A DNA stretch of 64,000 bases from Pedobacter glucosidilyticus DSM 23534 (lineage in GTDB: Bacteria; Bacteroidota; Bacteroidia; Sphingobacteriales; Sphingobacteriaceae): assembly GCF_000425145.1 (NCBI RefSeq), contig NZ_KE384312.1, positions 186,001-250,000 of the forward strand. Reading direction: 5' to 3'. Shown piece by piece: positions 24,836 to 33,645 of this stretch (the stretch's first letter is position 1; each line of letters begins with the position of its first letter). The position numbers and the translations under genes are program-made. The notes under the pieces are model-generated. The model saw only the letters and a program-made list of their open reading frames with translations, ran no database searches and was not told where the DNA came from.

Positions 24836-25408
24836 TTATAAACCATTTAAGTAATGAATAAGCTTTTCTACAGCTAAACCCCTGTGGCTGATATTATTTT
24901 TACTCGCCATATCCATCTCTGCAAAAGTAATGGGGTAACCTTCGGGTTCAAAAATAGCATCATAGCCAAAACCGCCTGTACCGGCTCTTTCTGTGCGAAT
25001 ATTCCCATTTACAATACCTTCGAATAAAATTTCTTCTCCGTTTAATATCAAAGAGATAACGGTTCTAAAACAAGCCTTGCGATTGCCCTCGTTTTCAAGT
25101 TTCTCTAGCACTAAATCGATGTTTTTTTCAGTATCTCTACTTCCGCTGTACCGGGCAGAAAATACACCTGGTTCTTGGTTAAGGGCTTCAATTTCTAAGC
25201 CTGTATCATCAGCAAAGCAGTTTATTTGGTAATTATCAAAAACATAATGGCTTTTAATAGAGGCGTTTTCTTCTAAAGTTAACCCAGTTTCGGCAATATC
25301 CTCAAAGCAACCAATATCAGCCAAGCTTAAAACCTTAATCTGTTGGTTTATTTTTGATTGTACTTCTGCTACTTTGTGTGCATTATTTGTGGCAAATACC
25401 AATTGCAT
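24836..25408 (-). CDS. rdgB: dITP/XTP pyrophosphatase (RdgB/HAM1 family)
   Basis: 190 residues, full length for the family. Substrate and metal motifs are visible: FATNNAHKVAEV at residues 5-16 (TxxNxxK), FADDTGLEIEAL with the catalytic Asp pair, GVFSARYSG, GTGGFGYDAIFEP and SHRGLAVEKL near the end. The enzyme hydrolyses non-canonical purine triphosphates such as dITP and XTP to monophosphates, protecting DNA. The last 14 codons are repeated as an orphan fragment at 20921-20966, so the 3' end served as, or was copied at, an insertion boundary. The upstream gene 25421-26023 ends 12 bases before its start; the two are probably cotranscribed. Confidence 0.95.
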   Translation of the reverse strand: MQLVFATNNAHKVAEVQSKINQQIKVLSLADIGCFEDIAETGLTLEENASIKSHYVFDNYQINCFADDTGLEIEALNQEPGVFSARYSGSRDTEKNIDLVLEKLENEGNRKACFRTVISLILNGEEILFEGIVNGNIRTERAGTGGFGYDAIFEPEGYPITFAEMDMASKNNISHRGLAVEKLIHYLNGL

Positions 25409-25420
25409 AGCTTTTTAATA

Positions 25421-26023
25421 TTAGAAATTTTTCAATTCGTTCCAGTAGATAGTTTTCTTTTTTACATCGGTATCTAACAAAGGTAAAGCCCATGTGCCTA
25501 ATATTTTTACCCCCTCAAATTCTCCGGCTTTGTTTGCTATAATGCCTTGTATTTGTAGTGATTTTGGGTCTATTCCAAACGTTAAAATTTTGTTACAAGC
25601 AAAATATTCTTTTAAATCTTTAAAGGCTAAATCCGCATAACTATTGGTGTTTAAGATGGCAATATCATGTAAATCAAGTTTTTTAGCAGCCAAAATTTTT
25701 AAAAGAAAAGCTAAGTCTTTATCGTTTATAAACTGATGCGTTTTATCGTTTACAATAATGAGCAGATATTTATTGTTATCACCTAAATAATTAAAAACTG
25801 GTTTGCTTGCAACAGCTTGTGGTTTTGATGCTTCTGGCGTTTCTATTGGCTTATTTTGTAAAACGGGTATAACAATTTTACTTTCTACAGCTGTTTCAGG
25901 TTCTTCTTTTGGGGTTATAATAATTTCTGCATTTTGGATGTTTTCAACAGGTTCAATAACATATAAATCCTCATTCAAAAGAATACTTAATGCTAAAGGG
26001 TGGGCTGTATTTAAAGAATCCAT
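25421..26023 (-). CDS. Conserved-looking hypothetical protein; possible DNA polymerase III psi / uracil-glycosylase-like fold
   Basis: 200 residues. The first 75 are low-complexity, rich in Glu, Pro and Val (KEEPETAVESKIVIPV...). The C-terminal 120 have the order KYLLIIVND, INDKDLAFLLKILAAKKLDLHDIAILN, KILTFGIDPKSLQIQG, GVKILGTWALPLL, and a final KKKTIYWNELKNF. That pattern (a helix after ND, a hydrophobic strand ending in fGxDP, a later strand with L-x-x-L, and K...W-x-x-LK) resembles the DNA polymerase III psi subunit and its UDG-like superfamily. This is a fold guess from memory, not a recognised domain hit. It lies directly upstream of rdgB on the same strand. Confidence 0.5.
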   Translation of the reverse strand: MDSLNTAHPLALSILLNEDLYVIEPVENIQNAEIIITPKEEPETAVESKIVIPVLQNKPIETPEASKPQAVASKPVFNYLGDNNKYLLIIVNDKTHQFINDKDLAFLLKILAAKKLDLHDIAILNTNSYADLAFKDLKEYFACNKILTFGIDPKSLQIQGIIANKAGEFEGVKILGTWALPLLDTDVKKKTIYWNELKNF

Positions 26024-26108
26024 AAGGGCAAATTTAGGGTTAAATATTGTTAAAAATTTTAAAATGCTTCATGTTTTACATAAAAAGACTTTACATTCGT
26101 TTAAATTC

Positions 26109-26966
26109 ATGAATAACTATATACTTCGCATTTTTTGTTTGGCTATTTCAGTTGCTTTTGCCTCTTGTGGCAAGTTTACCAGCAATGAAGAGCAGCCCAT
26201 AGCAAGAGCCTATGATAAATATCTTTACGCTAAAGATATCGAAGGTATAGTCCCTCCAAATATCCATGGTAATGATAGCATAGCCATTGTAAGAGGCTTT
26301 ATAGACCAATGGCAGCATGATATGGTCTTACAACATCAAGCAGAGGAAAACATCCAAGTTGATGAAAAATATATCCAAGAGCAGCTTGAAAATTACCGTA
26401 AATCTCTCATCCGTTTCCAGTACGAGCAAGAATTAATTAACCAAAAGTTGGATACCACTGTTACCGAAGAAGAAATTGCGAAATATTATGAAGAGCATAA
26501 GAAGAACTTTCAATTAAAAAAACCGATATTAAAGGTCTCTTACATCAAACTTAGTGATAAGGCGCCTAAAATAGATATGGTGAAAAAGCTTTTTACCTCT
26601 AAAGATGTTAGAGACAGAGATTTACTTGAGAAATATTGTTTTAAGTACTCGCCAGCATTTTCTTTAATGGATACCAGCTGGCATTATATTGATGAACTGG
26701 AGAAAACACTACCCATATCAAAAATTGGATCGTATAATTACGAAACATTAAACCGTATTTTTCAGATTTCTGAAAATAATACATTATATCTCCTAATTTT
26801 GCGAGGCTCTAAATTTCGCGATAGCTTATCGCCTTTAGCGTTTGAAAAAGAGAATATTAAAAATTTAATACTAAATCAGCGTAAGCTGAAGTTAATAAGC
26901 CAAATGGAAAGAGAAGTTTTTCAGGAGGCTCAAAAAAATAACGAATTAGAAGTGTACAAGAAATGA
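26109..26966 (+). CDS. Periplasmic peptidyl-prolyl isomerase-like lipoprotein (SurA-N-like)
   Basis: 285 residues from the ATG at 26109, which opens a lipoprotein signal (ILRIFCLAISVAFASC). The frame is open further upstream but that part overlaps the divergent gene. A helical SurA-N/PpiC-like chaperone region spans about 30-150 (DKYLYAKDIEGIVPP, FIDQWQHDMVLQHQAEENIQVDEKY, TVTEEEIAKYYEEHKKNF); the rest is a degenerate parvulin-like domain. It overlaps the next gene, surA-like, by 4 bases (ATGA), a common Bacteroidota arrangement for outer-membrane protein chaperones. Confidence 0.75.
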   Translation: MNNYILRIFCLAISVAFASCGKFTSNEEQPIARAYDKYLYAKDIEGIVPPNIHGNDSIAIVRGFIDQWQHDMVLQHQAEENIQVDEKYIQEQLENYRKSLIRFQYEQELINQKLDTTVTEEEIAKYYEEHKKNFQLKKPILKVSYIKLSDKAPKIDMVKKLFTSKDVRDRDLLEKYCFKYSPAFSLMDTSWHYIDELEKTLPISKIGSYNYETLNRIFQISENNTLYLLILRGSKFRDSLSPLAFEKENIKNLILNQRKLKLISQMEREVFQEAQKNNELEVYKK

Positions 26967-28324
26967 AAAATTATTTAATAATAGCGCTACTTTTAGTAAG
27001 TAACAGCCTTCTGGCACAAAAGAAGGTAATAGACAAAGTAGTTGCCGTGGTGGGCGATAATGTGATTTTACAATCTGAGGTTGACCAACAATATGCGCAA
27101 TACTTAGTGCAAGGTACCAAGCCAGACCCTGGTATTAAATGCTATATTTTACAAAATATGTTGAGCCAGAAACTGCTATCGCAACAAGCCGTTATAGATT
27201 CTATTACGGTTAATGATGATGAAGTGGATGAAGAAATCGACAGAAGAATGCGTAGATCTATTGCTAACGCAGGTGGGCAAGATAGGTTAGAAGAATTCTT
27301 AGGGCGCTCTGTTTTACAGTATAAAGATGAAATCAGACCAGATATCAGAGAGCAATTGGTAGCTCAAAAAATGCAGGCTAAAATCACTGAAAAGGTAGAG
27401 GTAACGCCTTTAGATGTAAGAAGATTTTTTAACGACATTCCTAAAGACTCGCTTCCTACCTTTAATACCGAAGTAGAAGTAGGAGAATTGGTGGTTTATC
27501 CCGAGCTAACTAAAAAAGAGAAAGAATTTTATAGAGACAAAGCAGAAGCTTTACGTTTAAGAGTTAAAAGTGGCGATAACTTTGCAACCTTAGCGAGGTT
27601 ATATTCTCAAGATCCTGGCTCTGCAGCCGATGGTGGAGAGCTACCTTCTTTTGATAGACAAACCATGGCAAAAGAATTTACAGCCTGGGCTTTTAAACTC
27701 AAAGAGAAAGAAATGTCTCCTGTTTTTGAAACAGAATTTGGTTTCCACTTTTTAGAAGTTCTAGAAAGAAAAGGCGAGCAAGTAAGAGCAAGACATATTC
27801 TCATTATACCAGAAACAACTCCGGCTTCTTTAGACAGAGCCAAAGTAGAAATAGACTCTATTTACAAAAAAGTTATAGATAAAAAGATGGATTTTTCTAC
27901 AGCCGCATCTCTGTATTCTGATAATAACGATACCAAGTATAATGGTGGGATGATTTTAAATTACGAGAGTTCTAATAGAACTACATTTATTCCTACCGAT
28001 AAGTTAGACCCATCAGTATTTTTGGTTGTAGATACCATGAAAGTTGGATCTTATTCTAAGCCAGAAATTTTTACTGATGCCAGAGGTAAAAAAGGCTATC
28101 GTTTTTTATATTTAAGATCTAAAACCCCACCTCATAAAGCTAATTTAGAGCAAGATTTACCAAAACTTAAAGAAGCTGCTTACGAAACTAAAGTAAATAA
28201 GGTAGTAAGCGAGTGGTTTGAGAAAAGAAGAAAAGCAAGTTATATTAAAATAGATAAAGAATTTCAATCTTGTGATGTTTTGCAAGAATGGATAACCAAA
28301 CCAGTAACAGCTAATAATGAATAA
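26963..28324 (+). CDS. surA: SurA-type periplasmic chaperone with two parvulin PPIase domains
   Basis: 453 residues with a signal peptide (LIIALLLVSNSLLAQ). The SurA N-domain starts at DKVVAVVGDNVILQSEVDQQY (about 21-41). The first PpiC domain, about 172-272, contains SQDPGSAADGGELPSFDR and FETEFGFHFLEVLER. The second, about 277-390, contains RARHILI, SDNNDTKYNGGMI and YRFLYLRSKTPPHKANLEQD. SurA assists folding of outer-membrane proteins in the periplasm. It overlaps the upstream lipoprotein gene by 4 bases and the downstream MoxR gene by 8 bases, so the three form a tight operon. Confidence 0.88.
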   Translation: MKNYLIIALLLVSNSLLAQKKVIDKVVAVVGDNVILQSEVDQQYAQYLVQGTKPDPGIKCYILQNMLSQKLLSQQAVIDSITVNDDEVDEEIDRRMRRSIANAGGQDRLEEFLGRSVLQYKDEIRPDIREQLVAQKMQAKITEKVEVTPLDVRRFFNDIPKDSLPTFNTEVEVGELVVYPELTKKEKEFYRDKAEALRLRVKSGDNFATLARLYSQDPGSAADGGELPSFDRQTMAKEFTAWAFKLKEKEMSPVFETEFGFHFLEVLERKGEQVRARHILIIPETTPASLDRAKVEIDSIYKKVIDKKMDFSTAASLYSDNNDTKYNGGMILNYESSNRTTFIPTDKLDPSVFLVVDTMKVGSYSKPEIFTDARGKKGYRFLYLRSKTPPHKANLEQDLPKLKEAAYETKVNKVVSEWFEKRRKASYIKIDKEFQSCDVLQEWITKPVTANNE

Positions 28325-29282
28325 ATATCAGTCAGAAGTAGAGGCTATTGATGCATTATGTTTATCCTACAAAGAAATCAGGAAAGAGATTTCTAAGGTG
28401 ATAGTAGGGCAAGACAAAGTTGTTGAAGCAGTATTAATATCTGTTTTTAGCAATGGCCATTGCTTATTGGTTGGTGTACCAGGTTTAGCTAAAACTTTAT
28501 TGGTACAAACCGTCTCCAGGGTACTAGATTTATCTTTTAACCGAATACAATTTACACCAGATTTAATGCCTTCTGATATCATTGGAAGCGAAATTTTGGG
28601 CGAAGAAAGAGTTTTTAAATTCATTAAGGGACCTGTGTTTGCCAATATTATTTTGGCCGATGAGATTAACAGAACGCCACCTAAAACGCAGGCTGCTTTA
28701 TTAGAAGCTATGCAAGAGAAAGCTGTTACTGCCGCTGGTGTTACACATGCTTTACCAAAACCTTTCTTTGTGTTGGCAACTCAAAACCCTATAGAACAAG
28801 AGGGTACATATCCTTTACCAGAGGCCCAACTAGATAGGTTTATGTTTAATGTAAGTTTAGATTATCCTTCTTTTGAGGATGAAATAGCTATCGTAAAAAA
28901 TACAACAGGTACCAAAGTTCAGGATTTGAGAAAAATTATCAATGCCGAGCAGATTACCTATTTCCAACAATTGGTAAGAAATATTCCGGTAACAGACCAC
29001 GTGGTAGAATATGCCGTGGCGATGGTAGCCAAAACCAGACCACAAGGAACCATGGCTACCGATGCCATAAAGAAATATGTAACTTGGGGCGCAGGCCCTA
29101 GAGCTTCTCAGTTTTTAGTGGTAGGTGCTAAATGCCATGCAGCTATCCATGGTAAGTATTCTCCAGATATTGAAGATGTACAAGCCGTAGCAACCGCAAT
29201 TTTAAGACATCGTATGGTAAAAAATTACAAAGCCGAAGCAGAAGGTATAAGTATAGAAGATATTATAGAAGGCCTGTTTTAA
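28317..29282 (+). CDS. MoxR-family AAA+ ATPase
   Basis: 321 residues. Walker A is GVPGLAKTLL (53-62), Walker B IILADEINR (111-119), sensor 1 ATQNPIEQEGTYPLPEAQLDRF; the lid domain continues to the C-terminus. MoxR ATPases remodel or insert cofactors into partner proteins, often with a VWA-domain protein. No such partner is in the window: the following gene is on the other strand. The start overlaps the surA-like stop region by 8 bases, linking it to envelope protein folding, although a functional tie is inference. Confidence 0.92.
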   Translation: MNKYQSEVEAIDALCLSYKEIRKEISKVIVGQDKVVEAVLISVFSNGHCLLVGVPGLAKTLLVQTVSRVLDLSFNRIQFTPDLMPSDIIGSEILGEERVFKFIKGPVFANIILADEINRTPPKTQAALLEAMQEKAVTAAGVTHALPKPFFVLATQNPIEQEGTYPLPEAQLDRFMFNVSLDYPSFEDEIAIVKNTTGTKVQDLRKIINAEQITYFQQLVRNIPVTDHVVEYAVAMVAKTRPQGTMATDAIKKYVTWGAGPRASQFLVVGAKCHAAIHGKYSPDIEDVQAVATAILRHRMVKNYKAEAEGISIEDIIEGLF

Positions 29283-29290
29283 CCAGCGTA

Positions 29291-30130
29291 TTATTTAGTG
29301 TAAACATCTAAAATAATATTCCATTTCATATCATCATCCAGCTTCCAAACCCTTACATAATGGTATTTTTCCTGGTTAATACTGGCATCGCCATAGGTGA
29401 AGGCTAAATCGCCACTTATTGCTCTTTCAGCGGTAATTGGGTTAGAGATAATGTTTAACTCCTTTTTATCAATAAAATCTAAAGCTTTTAACTTGCCAAT
29501 TACGGGTAAATATTCCGGGAAATACAATCTTACCTCAGGGTCATAAAATTCTTTAAAATTTTTACTTCCTGATAGCTTAAGTGCTTTCCCTAGAAGAATA
29601 TCGGTATTAAAGACAATATCCTCACGCATCTGAATTTTTTGAGGGCCTAATAATTTGGGATATTTATAGTTAGAGGGGTCATAATATTCATACTTTAAAA
29701 CCGTAGGAGGTTTAGCATGGGTAATGCCTACATCTAACCATAACTTCCATTTGCTGTGGTCGTTTTTCCAGATAGAGAGGTAATGGCCATAAGTGGTATC
29801 TTGAGCAGAAACTAACTCATAAGGCCCTGTGGTAAAGGCTAAATCACCTTCTTTAGATATTCTGGCATATTCTGGTTTCCAACTTATTTGATATGCTGAT
29901 TCGCTATTTTCAGCATAATACTTTCTCATATCAACAGGGCCAGGTCTAAAAACAATACCCTTAGCATCAGCAAATTTGAGAAAGCCTTTTTGTATGCCTT
30001 GTTTTTTTACCAGAAGATTAAAAAAATCCTCAGTATTGATTAAAGATTGTATTGTACCATCTGCTTTTTGTGCTAAAGCAGGGATACTAAAGCATAAAAC
30101 AAGAATAAAATAAATTATTTTTCTAATCAT
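29291..30130 (-). CDS. Secreted protein with two DUF4440/NTF2-like domains
   Basis: 279 residues with a signal peptide (KIIYFILVLCFSIPALAQ). Two similar halves are visible: residues about 30-150 (GDLAFTTGPYEL, HYLSIWKNDHSKWKLWLDVG) and about 170-279 (GDLAFTYGDASI, HYVRVWKLDDDMKWNIILDV). The repeated pattern GDLAFTxG...WK...W is typical of DUF4440, an NTF2-fold domain of uncertain function. It is the last gene of the leftward mutL-to-here series, 13 bases after cysS, and converges on the MoxR gene with an 8-base gap. Confidence 0.75.
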   Translation of the reverse strand: MIRKIIYFILVLCFSIPALAQKADGTIQSLINTEDFFNLLVKKQGIQKGFLKFADAKGIVFRPGPVDMRKYYAENSESAYQISWKPEYARISKEGDLAFTTGPYELVSAQDTTYGHYLSIWKNDHSKWKLWLDVGITHAKPPTVLKYEYYDPSNYKYPKLLGPQKIQMREDIVFNTDILLGKALKLSGSKNFKEFYDPEVRLYFPEYLPVIGKLKALDFIDKKELNIISNPITAERAISGDLAFTYGDASINQEKYHYVRVWKLDDDMKWNIILDVYTK

Positions 30131-30143
30131 TATTGCTGAAACG

Positions 30144-31601
30144 CTAAATTTTAGACCATGTTGTACCTTCTTTACTATCCTTTAACTGGTAACCAATCTC
30201 CTGTAAACCTATTCTTATCTTGTCAGAAGTTACATAGTCTTTGTTTTCTTTGGCTTCTTTACGGATATTAATCAGGAAACTAATCAAAGGCTCTATATCA
30301 TGCGCTTGATTTTCGTCTTGTAAACCTAAAATATCAAAAACATAAGTTTGGATAAGATTTTTTAAAGCAGTTAAATCATCAGCAGAGATAGCTGTTTTTC
30401 CATCGTAAATAGAATTGATTATCCTAACAGCATCAAAAAGTTCGGCAATAAGAATGGGCGAGTTAAAATCATCATTCATAGCCTTAGCAAACTTTTCTTC
30501 TAAAGCCTTAACATCAACTTCAGACTGGCTAGATGTTTTAACTTTATCTAATAGGGCTAATGCAGCCATTAACCTTTTAAAGCCTTTCTCGCTGGCGTCT
30601 AGTGCCTCGTTAGAAAAGTCTAAAGTGCTTCTGTAATGTGCTTGCAACATGAAAAACTTAACCACCATTGGGCTATACCCTTTTTGCAGTAGGGTATGTT
30701 GACCAGAGAAAAGTTCATGTGGTAAAAAGCTATTTCCTAAAGATTTAGACATTTTTTGCCCGTTAACCGTAAGCATATTGGTATGTATCCAATAATTAGC
30801 CGGATGCTTGCCGCAAGAAGCCACATTTTGGGCAATTTCATTGGTGTGATGCGTGGGTGCTAAATCCATACCACCACCATGTATGTCAAATTGCTCTCCC
30901 AAGTATTTATTACTCATGGCAGAGCATTCTAAATGCCAACCCGGGAAACCCATTCCCCACGGAGAAGGCCACTGCATCAAGTGCTCTGGCTTAGCTTTTA
31001 TCCAAAGGGCAAAATCAAGTTTACCTTTTTTCTCATCCTGGCCGCCTAAATCTCTGGTATTGTTTAATAAGTCTTCTAGTTTACGATTGTTTAAAACACC
31101 GTAATCTTGCTTTTGGTTATATTTTTCGACATCAAAATATACCGAGCCATTAACCTCATAAGCAAAACCTTTTTCTAAAATGGTTTTCACCATTTCTATC
31201 TGCTCAATAATATGACCGGTAGCTGTTGGCTCTATGCTAGGTGGCGAAACATTAAATACGGCCATCATGTTATGGAAACCATTGGTGTATTGTTGTACAA
31301 TTTCCATAGGTTCTAAAGATGCCAGTTTTGCTTTTTTAGAGATTTTATCTTCCCCACTATCGCCATCGCCTTCTAAGTGGCCAGCATCCGTAATATTCCT
31401 AACATATCTTACCGTGTACCCTAAATGCTTGAGGTATCTATAAATCAAATCAAAAGAAATAAAAGTACGGCAGTTGCCTAAATGTACATCGCTGTAAACG
31501 GTTGGTCCGCAAACATACATGCCTACATAAGGTGGGTTTAAAGCCTTAAATTCTTCTTTCTTTCTGGATAGGGTATTATAAATAGTAAGATTGTTGTGCA
31601 T
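30144..31601 (-). CDS. cysS: Cysteinyl-tRNA synthetase
   Basis: 485 residues, the standard length. The class I signature HIGH appears as HLGN at 40-43 ([11 protein letters not shown]), the Zn-binding Cys is in YVCGPTVYS, the site WHLECSAMS lies mid-protein, and KMSKS is in [11 protein letters not shown] at about 276-286. The DALR-like C-domain follows. It charges tRNA-Cys. It sits 33 bases after the upstream EEP gene and 13 before the DUF4440-like gene on the same strand. Confidence 0.97.
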   Translation of the reverse strand: MHNNLTIYNTLSRKKEEFKALNPPYVGMYVCGPTVYSDVHLGNCRTFISFDLIYRYLKHLGYTVRYVRNITDAGHLEGDGDSGEDKISKKAKLASLEPMEIVQQYTNGFHNMMAVFNVSPPSIEPTATGHIIEQIEMVKTILEKGFAYEVNGSVYFDVEKYNQKQDYGVLNNRKLEDLLNNTRDLGGQDEKKGKLDFALWIKAKPEHLMQWPSPWGMGFPGWHLECSAMSNKYLGEQFDIHGGGMDLAPTHHTNEIAQNVASCGKHPANYWIHTNMLTVNGQKMSKSLGNSFLPHELFSGQHTLLQKGYSPMVVKFFMLQAHYRSTLDFSNEALDASEKGFKRLMAALALLDKVKTSSQSEVDVKALEEKFAKAMNDDFNSPILIAELFDAVRIINSIYDGKTAISADDLTALKNLIQTYVFDILGLQDENQAHDIEPLISFLINIRKEAKENKDYVTSDKIRIGLQEIGYQLKDSKEGTTWSKI

Positions 31602-31634
31602 GGCGCAAAATACGAATTTTGATGATGGTTTAAA

Positions 31635-32753
31635 TTAATCTGCTAAAGTTACATGCGAAGTAACAGGATAATGGTCTGAAAACTCTTTTTTGATGATTTT
31701 ATAAGTTTTAAAATCAAATTCTTGTGAAGCCAAGATATAATCTATCTGAAAATTAGGGAAATCTCCGTTATAGGTAATTCCTAGCCCACTACCTTTTTCT
31801 TCAAAGCTATTTTTCATATTCTTTTTTAAGCTTTGTAAAGTATAGGAAACCGGTGTATCATTAAAATCACCCATGATGATGTATGGTGTCTTACAAGAAT
31901 CAATATAAATTTGTAAATTTTTAACTTGATTACTTCTTTCTATAAAAGCATTCTTTAGTCTTTTGATGATTCTTTTACCTGTATTTAAATCTCTTTTGGT
32001 ATCGAGTTCTTTTTTTAGATTATTGAAATCATTATAATCCTCTGGCTGAAAGGATATGGATGCTAAATGAACAACAAATACCCTAAATACTTGATTGTTT
32101 TTCTTTACATCTATCCAAACTCCTTGGTTTCCACCATTTTCATCCATCAAATGGATGTCTCCTTTATTTAAAATCGGTAGTTTACTAAATACAGCAATAC
32201 CAGAAGATTCATAATCATTACCCGATGTAGTATTATACTGATAATATGGAGTGTTAAGAATAGTTAATACAGAATCTTTAATATTATACTTGCCCTTTTT
32301 TCGGGTAAAAAATTCTTGGAAGCCAATAATATCTGGTTGCTCTTGTCTTAAAATATTTAATATCCCGTTTCGTGTAAAAGTATCTAACGCTAAACCAAAC
32401 CTTTTAAAATAATGAACATTATAAGTCATCAGCTTTATTGAAGCACTATCATTTAAGAAAGTAGTTTCTTTTTTTCCTCTTAAACCAATGCTTGAATTAA
32501 AGGCATCATAACCTATTAAAATCGTAGATAAGGAAAGAAGTGCATACCACTTTTTTCTCATCATCCAATACATCATAAAAACAATATTGATAAGTAAGAT
32601 GATGGGATAAGATAACCCAAAAAAGGGAATATACCAGTAAGTTATAGGATTAGTGTATTTTGCCAGATAGCTTAAAAATAAGCCAACAACTGCTAGTATA
32701 TTAAAAAAGAGAATAACCTTACTAACAAGACTTATTTTTTTATTTTTCCTCAT
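31635..32753 (-). CDS. Membrane-anchored endonuclease/exonuclease/phosphatase-family protein
   Basis: 372 residues. Three N-terminal hydrophobic segments (about 12-32, 40-62, 68-85) anchor it in the membrane. The EEP domain starts at LMTYNVHYF and shows IGFQEFF (catalytic Glu), VHLASISF, MGDFNDTP and the terminal SDHYPV motif: the full set of metal and catalytic positions. Substrate (nucleic acid, phospholipid or phosphoester) cannot be told. Its start lies inside the end of the upstream rhomboid gene (14-base overlap), implying cotranscription. Confidence 0.87.
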   Translation of the reverse strand: MRKNKKISLVSKVILFFNILAVVGLFLSYLAKYTNPITYWYIPFFGLSYPIILLINIVFMMYWMMRKKWYALLSLSTILIGYDAFNSSIGLRGKKETTFLNDSASIKLMTYNVHYFKRFGLALDTFTRNGILNILRQEQPDIIGFQEFFTRKKGKYNIKDSVLTILNTPYYQYNTTSGNDYESSGIAVFSKLPILNKGDIHLMDENGGNQGVWIDVKKNNQVFRVFVVHLASISFQPEDYNDFNNLKKELDTKRDLNTGKRIIKRLKNAFIERSNQVKNLQIYIDSCKTPYIIMGDFNDTPVSYTLQSLKKNMKNSFEEKGSGLGITYNGDFPNFQIDYILASQEFDFKTYKIIKKEFSDHYPVTSHVTLAD

Positions 32754-33612
32754 TGCTTTTGCTGGCTCTAAATAAAATTTCTTTCTCTCTTTTGGTTAGC
32801 TTTTCATAACCCGATTGCGATATTTTATCTAAAATTTCATCGATAGTTTTTTGGTCTGGATGGAAAGTTTCTTGATACGGTTTGCCATAATTTGTTGAAA
32901 CTACTTTTAACTTCTTACGAGGTTTAAACAACTTCATAAAAGGCTTACTCCAATCATTACCATTTTGTAAAGATTTGATATAGAAGAAACCAAAAATAGC
33001 ACCTCCTAAATGCGCTACATGCCCTCCAGCATTAGCTCCAGCCAAACTGATGATATCTAAAACAATGTAAATTAAAGCAATCCATTTGAGTTTTACAGGC
33101 CCAAAAAGCAGTAAAGAAATAGTATAATCTGGTAATAAAGTTGCTGTAGCTACAATAATAGCAGTAACAGCAGCAGATGCCCCTACAGCAGTTGCAAACA
33201 TCACTTGGTCAGAAAAAGCAGGAAGAAAATTATAACTGATGATGAATAAAAAGGCTCCTGCCAAGCCTCCGGCTAAATACACAAAAGTTAACTTTTTAGC
33301 GTTTAAAAACTCTTCAAAAATTCTTCCCATCCAAAACAGCCAAAGCATATTAAAAAGAATATGAAACACCCCATGATGTAAAAACATATAGGTAAAGGGT
33401 GTCCAAAATTTAAATAAGAGCTCTTTGGTATAAGTGGGTACAGCTAAATAATCAATAATGGTTTGATACACCGTAGTTTGTCTGGTAAACAACCATTGTA
33501 CAACCCTGATCAGGTTAAAAGCAACAAATACAATCACATTTATCCCAATAAAAAGATTTACCCTACTGCCCGAGTTAAAAATTTTATACCGTAATTCTTG
33601 GATGGTATTCAT
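32740..33612 (-). CDS. Rhomboid-family intramembrane serine protease
   Basis: 290 residues with about six membrane segments. The catalytic Ser146 is in VGASAAV on TM4, and the catalytic His follows in GGHVAHLGGAIFGF on TM6. HGVFHILFNMLWL in TM2 is the rhomboid H-x3-N-like signature. The cytoplasmic C-terminal tail (about 225-290) ends with DEILDKISQSGYEKLTKREKE, a short helical motif seen in Bacteroidota rhomboids (DUF6576-like). It is one of two tandem rhomboid genes with different tails, 33 bases apart. Confidence 0.9.
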   Translation of the reverse strand: MNTIQELRYKIFNSGSRVNLFIGINVIVFVAFNLIRVVQWLFTRQTTVYQTIIDYLAVPTYTKELLFKFWTPFTYMFLHHGVFHILFNMLWLFWMGRIFEEFLNAKKLTFVYLAGGLAGAFLFIISYNFLPAFSDQVMFATAVGASAAVTAIIVATATLLPDYTISLLLFGPVKLKWIALIYIVLDIISLAGANAGGHVAHLGGAIFGFFYIKSLQNGNDWSKPFMKLFKPRKKLKVVSTNYGKPYQETFHPDQKTIDEILDKISQSGYEKLTKREKEILFRASKSNEEK

Positions 33613-33645
33613 AGTGCTAATTTAATTAATCCAATTGATTGATGT

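Noticed and set aside
25803-26108. Extended N-terminus for the PPIase-like lipoprotein
   Set aside because: The upstream in-frame part overlaps the divergent gene and the internal ATG at 26109 begins a proper lipoprotein signal.
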